Source: Vagococcus salmoninarum (GTDB taxonomy: Bacteria; Bacillota; Bacilli; Lactobacillales; Vagococcaceae). Taken from it: a DNA stretch of 64,000 nucleotides. Shown in pieces: positions 49,984 to 59,872 of this stretch. The stretch is taken from the NCBI RefSeq assembly GCF_003987495.1, contig NZ_NGJU01000003.1, positions 96,568-160,567 on the forward strand, written 5' to 3'. Both the position numbers and the translations under genes were made by a program. Position 1 is the first letter of the stretch. Every line of letters begins with the position of its first letter. Below the pieces are notes generated by a model. It was not told the DNA's origin and did no database searches. It was given only the letters and a program-made list of their open reading frames with translations.

Positions 49984-52533
49984 ATGGATAATAGATCAAT
50001 TCAAAATGAAAAATTAATTGCTGAAGCATTACCAACAAATTTTTTACCTCGGGAATCTATCAGTCAATTATTCGCAAAAAATACTGATAAACGAATCATC
50101 TTTTTACAAGCACCTGGTGGCTATGGCAAGACGACCTCAACTATCCATTGGTTGTCGGCGTCACAGTCAACGCCCCTCTGGATTTCTTTAGATGAATACG
50201 ATAACTTACCAGGACTCTTCTATAAAATTTGTTGTAATGCTTTGCTTGTGGCCCAACCGGACAACATCCCCCTTCATAAAATTGTTGCTGATCCTGAATT
50301 TACTTCTTCACCCGTCGAGTACACCATTCTCGCCTTAGCTGCTTTTAGTACTAATCAAGACGTTTATACCTTAGTTTTAGATGACTTCCATGTCATTACT
50401 AACCCTAAAATTATAAAGTCACTACCCTTTATTTTAAAAAGACTCTCACTTTCAACAAAGATTGTGATCCTTAGCCGCAGGGAGTTACCTGATGATTTAA
50501 CTAATCATTATGGTGAAGATAAAATTGGTCACATTACTGCTGATGATTTAGCTTTTTCAGAAACAGATGTCAGCCTTTTTTATCAACAGACTGGTTATCA
50601 GCTATCGACTGCTGAAAATCAACAAATTTATAAACAAACTAAGGGTTGGCCAATTGCTCTCCAAACATTAGCCATGAGTCCAGCCATTGCTTTACCGCAA
50701 AATGAAACTGAAAATCGGTTAAGTGCCTTTATTGAAAAACAGTTGTGGGATAAATGGTCGACGGCTACTCGTGAGTTATTGCTTAAACTAAGTGTTTTAG
50801 AAGAGATTACCTCAGAGCTTTGTTTAATCGTGACTGAAGATCCCCAAGCTTTTGATTATCTCCAACAGTTAGCTCTTGAAAACATGATGATTCAAAGTGT
50901 GACCGATGAGACATTCCGCTATCATGACTTGTTTACTGAATTTTTACGGGGAAAAATACATGAAAACCCCCAGTTGATTATGACAGATGTCTACAGCCGT
51001 CTGACCCAATACTATCTAAAGCAAAATGATCTATTTAAAGCCCGTCAAGCTGCGATTAATAGTCGTGATGAAGACTTAATGATTGTCACTCTATTAAATG
51101 ATAGCCAGTATCAAGATTACAAGGAGAGCACCGAACAATACGTTGATACGATTTTAAAATTTCAAGCAATGAATATTCCAGCGGTCCTTTTTGAACGGGA
51201 ACCGGCTTTCCACTTAATTCCAGCATGGTACTACTACTTAACAGGTCGGGGGACTAAATTAGCCGAACATATTGATCAGCTACTCCTTAACTTTGCAAAA
51301 ATTGCCGTTGACTCCCCTCACGTCTTAGAAGAGATTGTCTTAGTCTGTGGCTTAGATACTCGCCAAACTTTGTTAGAAAAAACTAGCTCAATTACTCAAT
51401 TTGTTTCTCTCCCAGATACACCATCGAAAACCCATTCTGGTAGTACGATTTCATTAACTTTACAAGTCCCCTTTCTTCATCGAGGATTAATTGATTATTA
51501 TGAGCTAGCAAACCTAGAAGCTAGAGCTCTAACTGAGCCTCATTTCAAAGTTTTGTTGCAACATGCTTTTGAACAGACGATGACCACGGTTTATGCTGGT
51601 TTGGCCACAGAAAGTAATGATTTACAAAAAGCCTATCAATTAGCTACCCAAGGGTTTGCCAAAATTAATGATGAAACAAACCATGAGTTATATTTTGCTT
51701 TGTCAATGCAACTCCTCCATCTCCATTACTTATTAGGAAACCGCAAAGACTTTCAACAATTAAAACACCAATTAGAAAACTGGTTAAATGTGACGAGTAA
51801 TTACTATTTAACGCCTAATTATGCAGCCTATACTCACCGACTTGGAATTTGGTCAGGCCAAAGAGACCAAGCAGAAGCTTGGCTCGATAGTTATTATGTG
51901 ACACCTTCTGATTCCATCGAAATTTATCGTTTGTTTCAACATTTTACAACTATTCGTGCCTACCTTTTAACTGGGCGGACTCATGAGGGGATTCTCCTAG
52001 GGGAAAAAATCTTAGCTTTTGCCCAAGAGTTCCAACGTTTAGCCGATGAAGCTGAAGTGACCACTTTACTAGCGATTAGTTACTGGTCTCTCGGTCATCA
52101 AAAACAAGCCTTATTTTTGATGAAAGACATTATTGAAAAAACTGAACCTTATCATTTTATAAGAGTGTATGCTGATGAAGGGGCGGCATTGTTGCCGATT
52201 TTGTCTAAATTACGAAATCGTTTAAATCAACTACCTGACAGTTCTCAAACACTCTTAACATATCTCAGCCAGATTCTCGTTTTAACAAAGGAAGTGGCGA
52301 ACAAGAAACCAGGGATTTTGCCAATCGCCACTTCAGCTGACATCAAATTGTCCAAACAACAATTACGGATGATTGAATTATTAGCTGAAGGTCACAAATT
52401 CTCAGAAATTGTGACGATTACTAACCTTTCGATTAATACTATTCGAGCCCACGTCTCATTAGCCTATCAAAAGCTACAAGTTAACAATAGTTCCGATGCC
52501 GTTAATAAAGCTAAAGAACTTAATTTATTATAA
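49984..52533 (+). CDS. MalT-like LuxR-family STAND regulator
   Basis: This roughly 850-aa regulator has an N-terminal STAND-type ATPase (P-loop APGGYGKTTST near 45-55 and LVLDDFHVI near 130), TPR-like helical repeats (about 330-770) and a C-terminal LuxR helix-turn-helix (about 785-850; LSKQQLRMIELLAEGHKFSEI and SINTIRAHVS). This is the MalT architecture, in which an inducer bound by the helical domain switches on DNA binding. It is divergent from the vWA-sipW-TasA operon, its likely target. ATG 49984 is six bases after GGAGG; ATG 49981 is also possible. The ligand is unknown. Confidence 0.9.
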   Translation: MDNRSIQNEKLIAEALPTNFLPRESISQLFAKNTDKRIIFLQAPGGYGKTTSTIHWLSASQSTPLWISLDEYDNLPGLFYKICCNALLVAQPDNIPLHKIVADPEFTSSPVEYTILALAAFSTNQDVYTLVLDDFHVITNPKIIKSLPFILKRLSLSTKIVILSRRELPDDLTNHYGEDKIGHITADDLAFSETDVSLFYQQTGYQLSTAENQQIYKQTKGWPIALQTLAMSPAIALPQNETENRLSAFIEKQLWDKWSTATRELLLKLSVLEEITSELCLIVTEDPQAFDYLQQLALENMMIQSVTDETFRYHDLFTEFLRGKIHENPQLIMTDVYSRLTQYYLKQNDLFKARQAAINSRDEDLMIVTLLNDSQYQDYKESTEQYVDTILKFQAMNIPAVLFEREPAFHLIPAWYYYLTGRGTKLAEHIDQLLLNFAKIAVDSPHVLEEIVLVCGLDTRQTLLEKTSSITQFVSLPDTPSKTHSGSTISLTLQVPFLHRGLIDYYELANLEARALTEPHFKVLLQHAFEQTMTTVYAGLATESNDLQKAYQLATQGFAKINDETNHELYFALSMQLLHLHYLLGNRKDFQQLKHQLENWLNVTSNYYLTPNYAAYTHRLGIWSGQRDQAEAWLDSYYVTPSDSIEIYRLFQHFTTIRAYLLTGRTHEGILLGEKILAFAQEFQRLADEAEVTTLLAISYWSLGHQKQALFLMKDIIEKTEPYHFIRVYADEGAALLPILSKLRNRLNQLPDSSQTLLTYLSQILVLTKEVANKKPGILPIATSADIKLSKQQLRMIELLAEGHKFSEIVTITNLSINTIRAHVSLAYQKLQVNNSSDAVNKAKELNLL

Positions 52534-52537
52534 GAAA

Positions 52538-52579
52538 AAACCGTTAGTTCCCCCTAATCTACAGGGGAACTAACGGTTT
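52538..52579. terminator. Bidirectional terminator after the LuxR-type gene
   Basis: AAACCGTTAGTTCCCC (52538-52553) pairs with GGGGAACTAACGGTTT (52564-52579). It serves both convergent genes. Confidence 0.93.
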
Positions 52580-52582
52580 CTT

Positions 52583-55500
52583 TTATTCAGTTGATTTTAA
52601 GGCTTCAATCATATCAACTTTTCTTAATTTACGATGCATGACTAACATCACAACGAAAGAAAAGAAGAGAGTCAAGAGTGCCGAGTAAACGTAACTCATC
52701 TTATGAATAGTCGGGGAAAACATCAGCATATCGACTTCAGCTGTACTTAACACAAATGTGTGAAGTAACTTACCGACAAAGCACCCAACAACAATTCCTA
52801 AAATTGTTAAAATGTTATTTTCACGATAGACGTACATCGTGACTTCATTGTTATAAAATCCTAAGACTTTAATCGTTGATAATTCACGAATTCGTTCTGA
52901 AATATTAATATTCGTTAAATTATATAGAACGATAAAGGCTAGGGAGGCAGCGGAGATAATTAAGACCCAAACGACAATGTTTAAACTATCAATCGTGTCG
53001 TCCATGGCATTACTTGTCGTTGTTAAGAAACTGACATTAACAACTTTATCTAAGGCCATTAAACGTTCTGAAATTTGATCTTCTTGTTTTTCGGTTACTT
53101 CACCATCAAATAACAACAACTCTGAATTAAAGTCCGGTAGCTTATTAAAGACTGATTCATAATAAGTTGGTGTCATATAGACAAAATGCATGGCGTAATT
53201 TTCAATAATATTCGCAATTTTAACTAGGTATTTTTGATTATCACTCGTCGTTAGTTCAAAGGTATCCCCTTTTTTTAAATCAAACATTTTGGCTAACTTT
53301 TCGTTGATCAACACACCTTGATCGTCTAATTGGTAAACTTCCCCGGTTTTTCGATTATTAAAGAGAACGAACTTACTAATCATCGAAACATCTTCTGGTG
53401 TATCGACTGTAACTGTTTGAGTCGTTTTACCTTTTTGACGAATTTCCATCGATTGTTGGGCAATTACGAGGCGATTACTTAAGGCTGGTAATTCTTCAAC
53501 GGCTTTTTCAAATACTTGCTCTGCTTCTTTCGTTGTTTCTTCTTGATAAGTCACAATGCCTTGGTAATGCCATAGCTTACTAAATTGAATATCAACAACA
53601 TCTGAAATCGAATCACGTAAACCAAATCCTGTAATGATTAAAGCCATACAGCCGGCAATGCCAAAGACAGTCATAAACATTCGTTGCTTATATCTTAATA
53701 AATTCCGAAAAGTTACTTTTTGATTAAAATTCAGACGTTTCCAAATGAAAGTCAATCGTTCCAAGAAAATTCGTTGCCCAGCCTTTGGTGCCTTTGGTCG
53801 CATTAAAATGGCTGGGGTACTGAATAGATCGAAACGTAAGACGACCATAGCCGAGATTAACGTACACATCAAGGCGACAATCAGAGATTGCAGTGAATAG
53901 CTTAAATAATAGATGACTTGCCCTTGAGGGATATTATACAAGGAGCCATAAGCATCAATAATTACCTTGGGAAAGACATTGAAACCAATAATTAAGCCGA
54001 GGCCAGCACCAATTAAACTAGCTGCTGTCGCGTAAACAATGTATTTCAAAGCAATCTCACCATTTGAGTAGCCAAGAGCTTTCAACGTCCCAATTTCCCC
54101 ACGTTTTTCATCAACCATCCGGGTCATTGTCGTTAAACTAACTAAGGCCGCAATCATAAAGAAGAACACTGGAAAGACCGTGGCTATTGAGGATAACCGG
54201 TTAGAGTTTTCATGATATTCAGCATAACCTAACGTATCCTCTCGATCAAAGAAGTAATAAGTCGGTTTTTCAATTTTGGCTAACTCGGCTTCTTTATCTG
54301 CCAGTTCTTTTTGACCATCTTTTAATTTTTCGGCTGATTCTTTCAGTTTTTTCTCGCCGTCTCTTAACTTCCTTCCAGCTTCAGCAAGTTCGTTTTCACC
54401 TTGAGCAAGTTGCGCTTGGCCGTCACTTCGCCCTTGCTCCAAGTCACGATAGCCTTGGTCTAAGGCGACTTGACCATTAGCTAACTCAGTTTTAGCTGAC
54501 GCTAGCTGGGCGAGGCCTGCTTGGTACTGGTTTTCGCCTGCTTGATACTCTTGAAGACCTGCTTGGTAAGTGGATAAAGCCTTGATTAGTTCCTCTAATT
54601 GAGCAAGTTGTTGATTAATTTCTGTCGTGGCTTCTGGTAAACGGCTTGCGGCTTGGGCAACAAGACTTTTAATTTCCTCAGTCATTGGCGTTGAACCAAC
54701 TAAAGCTAAGGCTCCTTCGACATCCCCTAAGTCAGCTAACTCCTCAGAATAGTTACTTAAACTAGCTAACCAACTATTTAAAGTCTTCTCTGGAATTCTT
54801 TCACCTACTTCAATAGCGGCAACCGTTTGAGTAATGTCCGTTGCCAAATTTTGAGCTAACTTAGTCAGTTCGATTAACTCACTTTGTTGGCCTTGAAGTT
54901 CTGCTACATTCGTATTAGGATCAATCCCTCGAGTTTCTAGTTCCGCTGCCCCTTGGTCTAATAGCACCTTACTTTGATCTAACTTTTGGCGGCCACTGGC
55001 TAGTTTGCCACTTTCAACTTCAAGGGTTTGCTTTCCCTCAGCTAGTTTCTGACTATTTAACCATAACTCATTTTCACCAGCTGCGATTTTCTCAAGATAA
55101 AGGGCTCTTGCATTCGCTAGTTCCCTTTCACCTTTAGCTAAATCTTCACGACCTTTTGCTAATTCTTTTTTCGCCTTAGCTAATTCAGCTTCCCCCTCCT
55201 TGAGCTTTTCTCTAGCTTCGTTCAAAGGTTTTTCGGCTTCTTTTTTTATTTCCGCTAACCTTTTTTGAGGTCGTTCTTGAAATAAGTTTTTTAATTCTTT
55301 TGTGTTCGCCTCCATCGCTTTTTCGTACTCCGGTGTATAGGCTAACAATTTCCGAGTGTTGTTATACGTTAGGAAAACTTCAGAATAATAATCGAGCTGA
55401 AAGTTTTCAACTGGCAAGACTGCAAAGTAGTCAATCGAGCCTTTCCCAACTGTCGTTGTCCCCCGGGACATATTTTCAATAAACATTGGCGAGTTAACGA

Positions 55501-56017
55501 AACCAACTACAGTGTATTCTTTAAGCTTAAAATCTGCTAAAACTTTCTTGTCAGCTTCAATTTTAAACGTATCACCGATTTTATAATCTTTGAAGATTGC
55601 TGCTAAATTATCTAAAGCAATTTCGTTGTTTTTTTCAGGTAAACGGCCCTCGATTACACGATACTGATTCAACTGATCTTTAGCCTGTAAGTCATAACCG
55701 TAAAACTTAATTACCCGATTAATGTTACTCATATTGACATCTTTACTATAAGTGGCTTGAACTTTTTCGATGTTCGGATCAGTTTCAAGTAACGCTAAGT
55801 CTTCCTTCGTTAAACCCATCGTTGAAATTAAACGGGAATCCATTAATTGCTGCTCTTGAAAGTAGCGACTAGCGGTATTGTTCATATTTGGGCCAGTCGC
55901 TTTGATACCGGCATAGAAACAAACACCTAAAAGAATAATCCCTAGAATGGAGAGAAATCGGGCTTTCGACTCAAAAATTTCTCTATAAACTGATTTTAAT
56001 AAAGCTTTCTTTTTCAT
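52583..56017 (-). CDS. FtsX-like ABC exporter permease with coiled-coil ectodomain
   Basis: A 1144-aa permease. An N-terminal membrane helix (about 20-45) is followed by a MacB-like extracytoplasmic part and a long Glu/Lys/Ala coiled-coil segment (about 215-615, with repeated LAEGKQ/LAKG/ELA patterns). Then three membrane helices (about 640-780), a second extracytoplasmic part and three to four C-terminal helices (1000-1144). Two FtsX core domains are visible (RMVDEKRGEIGTLKALGYS and ISERIRELSTIKVLGFY patterns). It works with the ATPase upstream (stop and start 11 bases apart). The substrate is unknown; such transporters export peptides or act as mechanotransducers on the wall. Confidence 0.88.
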   Translation of the reverse strand: MKKKALLKSVYREIFESKARFLSILGIILLGVCFYAGIKATGPNMNNTASRYFQEQQLMDSRLISTMGLTKEDLALLETDPNIEKVQATYSKDVNMSNINRVIKFYGYDLQAKDQLNQYRVIEGRLPEKNNEIALDNLAAIFKDYKIGDTFKIEADKKVLADFKLKEYTVVGFVNSPMFIENMSRGTTTVGKGSIDYFAVLPVENFQLDYYSEVFLTYNNTRKLLAYTPEYEKAMEANTKELKNLFQERPQKRLAEIKKEAEKPLNEAREKLKEGEAELAKAKKELAKGREDLAKGERELANARALYLEKIAAGENELWLNSQKLAEGKQTLEVESGKLASGRQKLDQSKVLLDQGAAELETRGIDPNTNVAELQGQQSELIELTKLAQNLATDITQTVAAIEVGERIPEKTLNSWLASLSNYSEELADLGDVEGALALVGSTPMTEEIKSLVAQAASRLPEATTEINQQLAQLEELIKALSTYQAGLQEYQAGENQYQAGLAQLASAKTELANGQVALDQGYRDLEQGRSDGQAQLAQGENELAEAGRKLRDGEKKLKESAEKLKDGQKELADKEAELAKIEKPTYYFFDREDTLGYAEYHENSNRLSSIATVFPVFFFMIAALVSLTTMTRMVDEKRGEIGTLKALGYSNGEIALKYIVYATAASLIGAGLGLIIGFNVFPKVIIDAYGSLYNIPQGQVIYYLSYSLQSLIVALMCTLISAMVVLRFDLFSTPAILMRPKAPKAGQRIFLERLTFIWKRLNFNQKVTFRNLLRYKQRMFMTVFGIAGCMALIITGFGLRDSISDVVDIQFSKLWHYQGIVTYQEETTKEAEQVFEKAVEELPALSNRLVIAQQSMEIRQKGKTTQTVTVDTPEDVSMISKFVLFNNRKTGEVYQLDDQGVLINEKLAKMFDLKKGDTFELTTSDNQKYLVKIANIIENYAMHFVYMTPTYYESVFNKLPDFNSELLLFDGEVTEKQEDQISERLMALDKVVNVSFLTTTSNAMDDTIDSLNIVVWVLIISAASLAFIVLYNLTNINISERIRELSTIKVLGFYNNEVTMYVYRENNILTILGIVVGCFVGKLLHTFVLSTAEVDMLMFSPTIHKMSYVYSALLTLFFSFVVMLVMHRKLRKVDMIEALKSTE

Positions 56018-56028
56018 TGGTTCACTTC

Positions 56029-56730
56029 CTACCACTCAATATTTTCTACTGGCATCGGCTGCTCATTCATTACGACACTTCTCACTTGAGCATCATTGAT
56101 CCGGATGACCCGATCCGCCATTGGCGAAATCGCTGAATTATGAGTAATGACGATGACTGTCGTACCAGTTTGGCGACAACTGTCTTGTAACAGTTTCAAG
56201 ATTTGTTTGCCCGTTTCATAATCTAAGGCGCCTGTTGGCTCATCACATAAAAGTAATTTAGGATTTTTAGCTAAGGCTCGGGCAATCGCCACCCGCTGTT
56301 GTTCCCCACCTGAAAGTTGGGCAGGAAAGTTTCCTTGCCGCTCCCCTAAACCGACTTGCTTTAAGACTTCTACTACATCTAAGGCATTTGGAGAGATTTG
56401 TGAAGCTAACTCCACATTCTCTTTTGCCGTTAAATTAGGAACTAAATTATAAAACTGAAAGACAAAACCTACGTCTAAGCGCCGGTAAGTCGTTAATTTT
56501 CGTTCATTGTATTTACCGATGTCAGTTCCATCAACAATGATTTGCCCTTCATCTGCTTGATCCATGCCGCCAAGAATATTTAGAACTGTTGACTTGCCAG
56601 CGCCACTTGGCCCTAAAATTACAACAAACTCCCCTTTTTCGATTGAAAAATTAATATCATTATTAGCTGTTATGGTTGTTTCACCCATCTGGTATCGTTT
56701 AAAAACTCCTGATAACTCTACATAGCTCAT
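56029..56730 (-). CDS. ABC transporter ATP-binding protein (LolD/MacB type)
   Basis: A 233-aa ATPase of the MacB/LolD group. Walker [10 protein letters not shown] (about 41-49), Q-loop FQFYNL, signature [15 protein letters not shown] and Walker [13 protein letters not shown] are all present. It powers the FtsX-like permease gene that follows after 11 bases. The start is ATG 56730, nine bases after AGGAG; an ATG six bases further upstream is too close. An antimicrobial-peptide role is common for such pairs, but there is no two-component system next to it here. Confidence 0.93.
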   Translation of the reverse strand: MSYVELSGVFKRYQMGETTITANNDINFSIEKGEFVVILGPSGAGKSTVLNILGGMDQADEGQIIVDGTDIGKYNERKLTTYRRLDVGFVFQFYNLVPNLTAKENVELASQISPNALDVVEVLKQVGLGERQGNFPAQLSGGEQQRVAIARALAKNPKLLLCDEPTGALDYETGKQILKLLQDSCRQTGTTVIVITHNSAISPMADRVIRINDAQVRSVVMNEQPMPVENIEW

Positions 56731-56871
56731 TAACATCCGCTCCTATTATCTTACTGATTGCTATTTGTATTAGTTACTAAGCTATTTTCAGCTTATTATT
56801 TATCTATTCCTATTTTAACACATATAAAATGACTTGTTCACGGCTTTCACCGAAACTTTACACACTTTTCT

Positions 56872-56900
56872 TTGAGTTATTAGTTAAAGTTACGTATAAT
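56872..56900 (+). promoter_or_regulatory. Promoter of the nuclease operon
   Basis: -35 TTGAGT (56872-56877) and a consensus -10 TATAAT (56895-56900), spacer 17. Confidence 0.7.
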
Positions 56901-56926
56901 ATCAAATGAGAGAAAAGGGGAATGAC

Positions 56927-57622
56927 ATGGCAAAAAAAAGAAATAGCAAGGCGAAACTAAATCCAACCATTGCAACAATTGGGATTTTAGTTTTATTATT
57001 ACTCGGTTCCTTAGGAGTCCAAGTACCAGAAATTATTCAAGATTACTTTGGTGTTGATGGTCCGAAAACCACTCAACAAACACCTCAAAATAAGCCTAAT
57101 CAGACTGCTGAGCCTGAATTAGGAGAAAACCCAGGCATAATCGATCATGGACTTGCCACCTTTACTAAAGAAGAATTAATTGATTCTAGCACTGGGTGGG
57201 TGACTTATCACAAGTTAGATAGTCTTGAACGAGCAACTGGCGGTGATGCTCTAATCAAAAAGAAAATGATCAACACTGGAACAAAAGCCAATCGTGATGT
57301 TAAGCCCCCAGGTTTCATCTCAGGTTTAGAACCTTATGGCCACTCCCGGGGACACTTAATTGGGCGCCAATTTGGTGGCAGTGGCGATAGTTTACAAAAC
57401 TTAGTTACTATCTATCAAGATCCTGTTAATAGTCCTTTAATGACTGAATACGAGAACATGATCAGAGTGGCCGTTGATAATGGTGAAACTGTCCGTTACC
57501 GAGTAATTCCAATCTACGATGATGCTAAAGACTTAAAGCCGACAGAAATTCATATGCAAGGCCAAAGTGTTAGTGACAAAGGTAGTATCAATTTTAATAT
57601 TAGTATTTTAAATTTACGTTAG
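56927..57622 (+). CDS. Membrane-anchored DNA/RNA non-specific endonuclease
   Basis: This 231-aa nuclease has an N-terminal membrane anchor or uncleaved signal (about 15-35), a short Thr/Gln linker and a beta-beta-alpha-metal nuclease domain (Endonuclease_NS_2/EndA type). The catalytic region reads SRGHLIGRQFGG, with His of the DRGH-type motif (Ser replaces Asp), and the metal-binding Asn lies in LQNLVTIYQ. EndA-type nucleases degrade DNA at the cell surface and in uptake. The start is ATG 56927 with AAGGGG six bases upstream. The downstream gene follows after 12 bases. Confidence 0.9.
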   Translation: MAKKRNSKAKLNPTIATIGILVLLLLGSLGVQVPEIIQDYFGVDGPKTTQQTPQNKPNQTAEPELGENPGIIDHGLATFTKEELIDSSTGWVTYHKLDSLERATGGDALIKKKMINTGTKANRDVKPPGFISGLEPYGHSRGHLIGRQFGGSGDSLQNLVTIYQDPVNSPLMTEYENMIRVAVDNGETVRYRVIPIYDDAKDLKPTEIHMQGQSVSDKGSINFNISILNLR

Positions 57623-57634
57623 GAGATGGGCCAG

Positions 57635-58126
57635 ATGGAACAAGTCTTTATCGTCTTACAATACCGGATTGCTGACAAGAAAGTCACAACGTTTATTAAC
57701 TATTTTGATGAACGACGAATTTTTCAATACGACGACTATTTTTTGTTAGACCAAGCTAGAATTAAACGTTTGTTTTTAAATAATGTTGCGCATTTAGCAT
57801 CGGAAGTGACTCTTTCGCCTGATTTTTTAACTGAAGAAGGGGCTGAAGTCGTGGCGATGACGATTGATGGTGACTTTATTTTAGCTAATGATCACCAGAC
57901 CTTTGTCATTCCTAAGTCCTTTATGACTGCTGACATCGAAGTCTTCCCCCAAGCAGTGATTGATTTCTTTGTCGCCTATGAAGAACAAACATTAGTGTCC
58001 CACACCTTACCGACTTATCAACCTCATGAATCACTAGTAAATGAAGCAGAAGAGCTTCCTGACTTAGATATAAGTCCGGTCACAGAAGAACCTAAAAAAG
58101 GTTTCTTAGCCCGTTTCTTCAAATAA
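57635..58126 (+). CDS. Hypothetical protein paired with the nuclease, possibly immunity-like
   Basis: A 163-aa soluble protein without signal peptide. I do not recognise it firmly. The central GDFILANDHQTFVIPKSF followed by FPQAVIDFFVAYEE resembles the end of SMI1/KNR4 (SUKH) domains, which often are immunity proteins to nuclease toxins. The last about 30 residues are acidic and end in a Phe/Lys tail (FLARFFK). The ribosome site AGGAG is nine bases from ATG 57635 and abuts ATG 57626, so the former is chosen. It is co-transcribed with the nuclease. Immunity is a hypothesis. Confidence 0.65.
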   Translation: MEQVFIVLQYRIADKKVTTFINYFDERRIFQYDDYFLLDQARIKRLFLNNVAHLASEVTLSPDFLTEEGAEVVAMTIDGDFILANDHQTFVIPKSFMTADIEVFPQAVIDFFVAYEEQTLVSHTLPTYQPHESLVNEAEELPDLDISPVTEEPKKGFLARFFK

Positions 58127-58164
58127 ATAAACCCGTTCACCTTTTAGGGCGAACGGGTTTATTT
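58125..58164. terminator. Bidirectional terminator after the nuclease operon
   Basis: AAATAAACCCGTTC (58125-58138) pairs with GAACGGGTTTATTT (58151-58164). The convergent oppA-like gene ends just beyond it. Confidence 0.9.
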
Positions 58165-58173
58165 GTTTAATTT

Positions 58174-59841
58174 CTAATCAATGACGTACATATCTTTGTA
58201 ATCGTAAGAGGCTCCTGCTGTGTGAGAGACATAGCCTTTAACTTTCGGATTACGTAAGTGTCCTTCGACAACTTGATAGATTGGCATAACCCCATAATCT
58301 TCAGACAATAATAATTTTTCAGCTTCTAAGTAAGTCGCCCAACGAGCTTTTGGATCAGTGGCATCCGTCGTACTAGCTTTTTCAATCAAGGCGTCATATT
58401 TAGGATTCGTGTAAAGTCCTCGGTTATATGAGTTCCCAGTGACAAATAAATCTAAGAACGAACTCGGGTCATTATAATCTGCTCCCCAAGCTGTTAGTCC
58501 CATTTCAAAGTCACCTTTTGACATGCGATCTAAACGAATTGGTTTTGTGACCGCTGTGACTGTTGCTTCAATTCCTAAAGTTTCTTTGTAAACCCCTTGT
58601 AAGTATTCAGCAATTTTTTTAGTTGAGTCATTATCATCGGTTAAGATATCAAACTTAATCGTCTCAACCCCTAGCTCTTTTTTCGCTTTTTCAAAGAAGT
58701 CTTTACCGGCTTCTAAGTCGAAAGTTTTATGAGCACCTGAATCTTCAACAAAATCTTTTTTCGTTTCTGGATTGACGGCTAATTCACTTGGGACAATTCC
58801 TGTTGAGGCTGTTGAGCCATCGCCCAAGACACTATTAACAATCGCTTCACCATCAACGACTAAGGCTAACGCTTTACGTAAGTTTAAGTTGTTAAATTGG
58901 GAATCTTTGTCCCCTTTATTCGTATCAATGTAGACTGTTCGACCATCACGCTCGCCGATATAACTATCATTGTCACGGTATTGTTGAGCTAATTCACCAG
59001 TTAAAATAACATCGTCTAACATGTTATCTTCAAATAAGTTTAATGCCGTTGAAGCTTCTTTAACTACGACAGCCTTAACTTCTGATAATTTAACCGCTTC
59101 TGCATCCCAATATTGATCATTCTTTTTGTATGACCATTCTAAATCAGAGCCTACCCCATCAAAATCGGCTAAAACGAAAGGTCCGTTATAAGTCGCAGTT
59201 TCACTACTATTAGCAAAGTCTTTGCCATATTTTTCCACTGTTTTTTCTTGTAGTGGGAAGAAGGTTGGAAAGGCTAGTAATGAATCAAAATAAGGAGTTG
59301 GCGTTTCTAAAGTAATCTTGACTTCGCTGTCACTGACCGCTTCAATTCCTAAGGTTTTCGGTTCAGCCTCACCTTTAATTATCGCTGCGCCATTTTTTAC
59401 TGATTCAAATAAGTAGGCATATTCTGATGCTGTTGCTGGTGTGACCACTCGTTGCCAAGCGTAAACGTAATCCTGAGCCGTAACTGGTTCACCGTCACTC
59501 CATTTAGCATCATCTCTTAGTTCTAATGTATAAGTTAAACCATCTTCACTTTTTTCAGCTAAGGCTTTCGCGCCAGCAGGAATCGGTTCATTTTTAGCAT
59601 TCATGCGGTAAAACCCTTCGTAAATTTGGTTCAGCACACCAAAGCTGACTTTATCTGTTGCAGTTGCTAAGTCTAATGAGGCCACTTCTTGTGGAATCCC
59701 AAAACTTACAACTTGTTCTTTTGCTAAAGTTTCTTCACCTGTTGCTGCTGTTTCTTCGGTTCCCGAGTCCGTGCTACATGCAGCAAGTGTTAAAACGACT
59801 GTTGAGATAAAACCTAAATAAACCAATTTTTTTAATTTCAT
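58174..59841 (-). CDS. Oligopeptide-binding lipoprotein (OppA-type)
   Basis: A 555-aa extracytoplasmic solute-binding protein (SBP_bac_5). The signal peptide ends in the lipobox LAAC (about Cys22), so it is a membrane lipoprotein. Family signatures DDAKWSDGEPVTAQDYVYAWQRV (shown as AKWSDGEPVTAQDY) and the SFLDLF-type C-terminal hinge are visible. It captures oligopeptides or pheromones for an Opp transporter, which is not in this window. The start is ATG 59841 after AAGGGTGG; the frame opens further upstream without a ribosome site. A promoter with TATGAT and an inverted repeat precede it. Confidence 0.92.
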   Translation of the reverse strand: MKLKKLVYLGFISTVVLTLAACSTDSGTEETAATGEETLAKEQVVSFGIPQEVASLDLATATDKVSFGVLNQIYEGFYRMNAKNEPIPAGAKALAEKSEDGLTYTLELRDDAKWSDGEPVTAQDYVYAWQRVVTPATASEYAYLFESVKNGAAIIKGEAEPKTLGIEAVSDSEVKITLETPTPYFDSLLAFPTFFPLQEKTVEKYGKDFANSSETATYNGPFVLADFDGVGSDLEWSYKKNDQYWDAEAVKLSEVKAVVVKEASTALNLFEDNMLDDVILTGELAQQYRDNDSYIGERDGRTVYIDTNKGDKDSQFNNLNLRKALALVVDGEAIVNSVLGDGSTASTGIVPSELAVNPETKKDFVEDSGAHKTFDLEAGKDFFEKAKKELGVETIKFDILTDDNDSTKKIAEYLQGVYKETLGIEATVTAVTKPIRLDRMSKGDFEMGLTAWGADYNDPSSFLDLFVTGNSYNRGLYTNPKYDALIEKASTTDATDPKARWATYLEAEKLLLSEDYGVMPIYQVVEGHLRNPKVKGYVSHTAGASYDYKDMYVID

Positions 59842-59872
59842 AAACAACCACCCTTTTTCTAATATAATAAGT

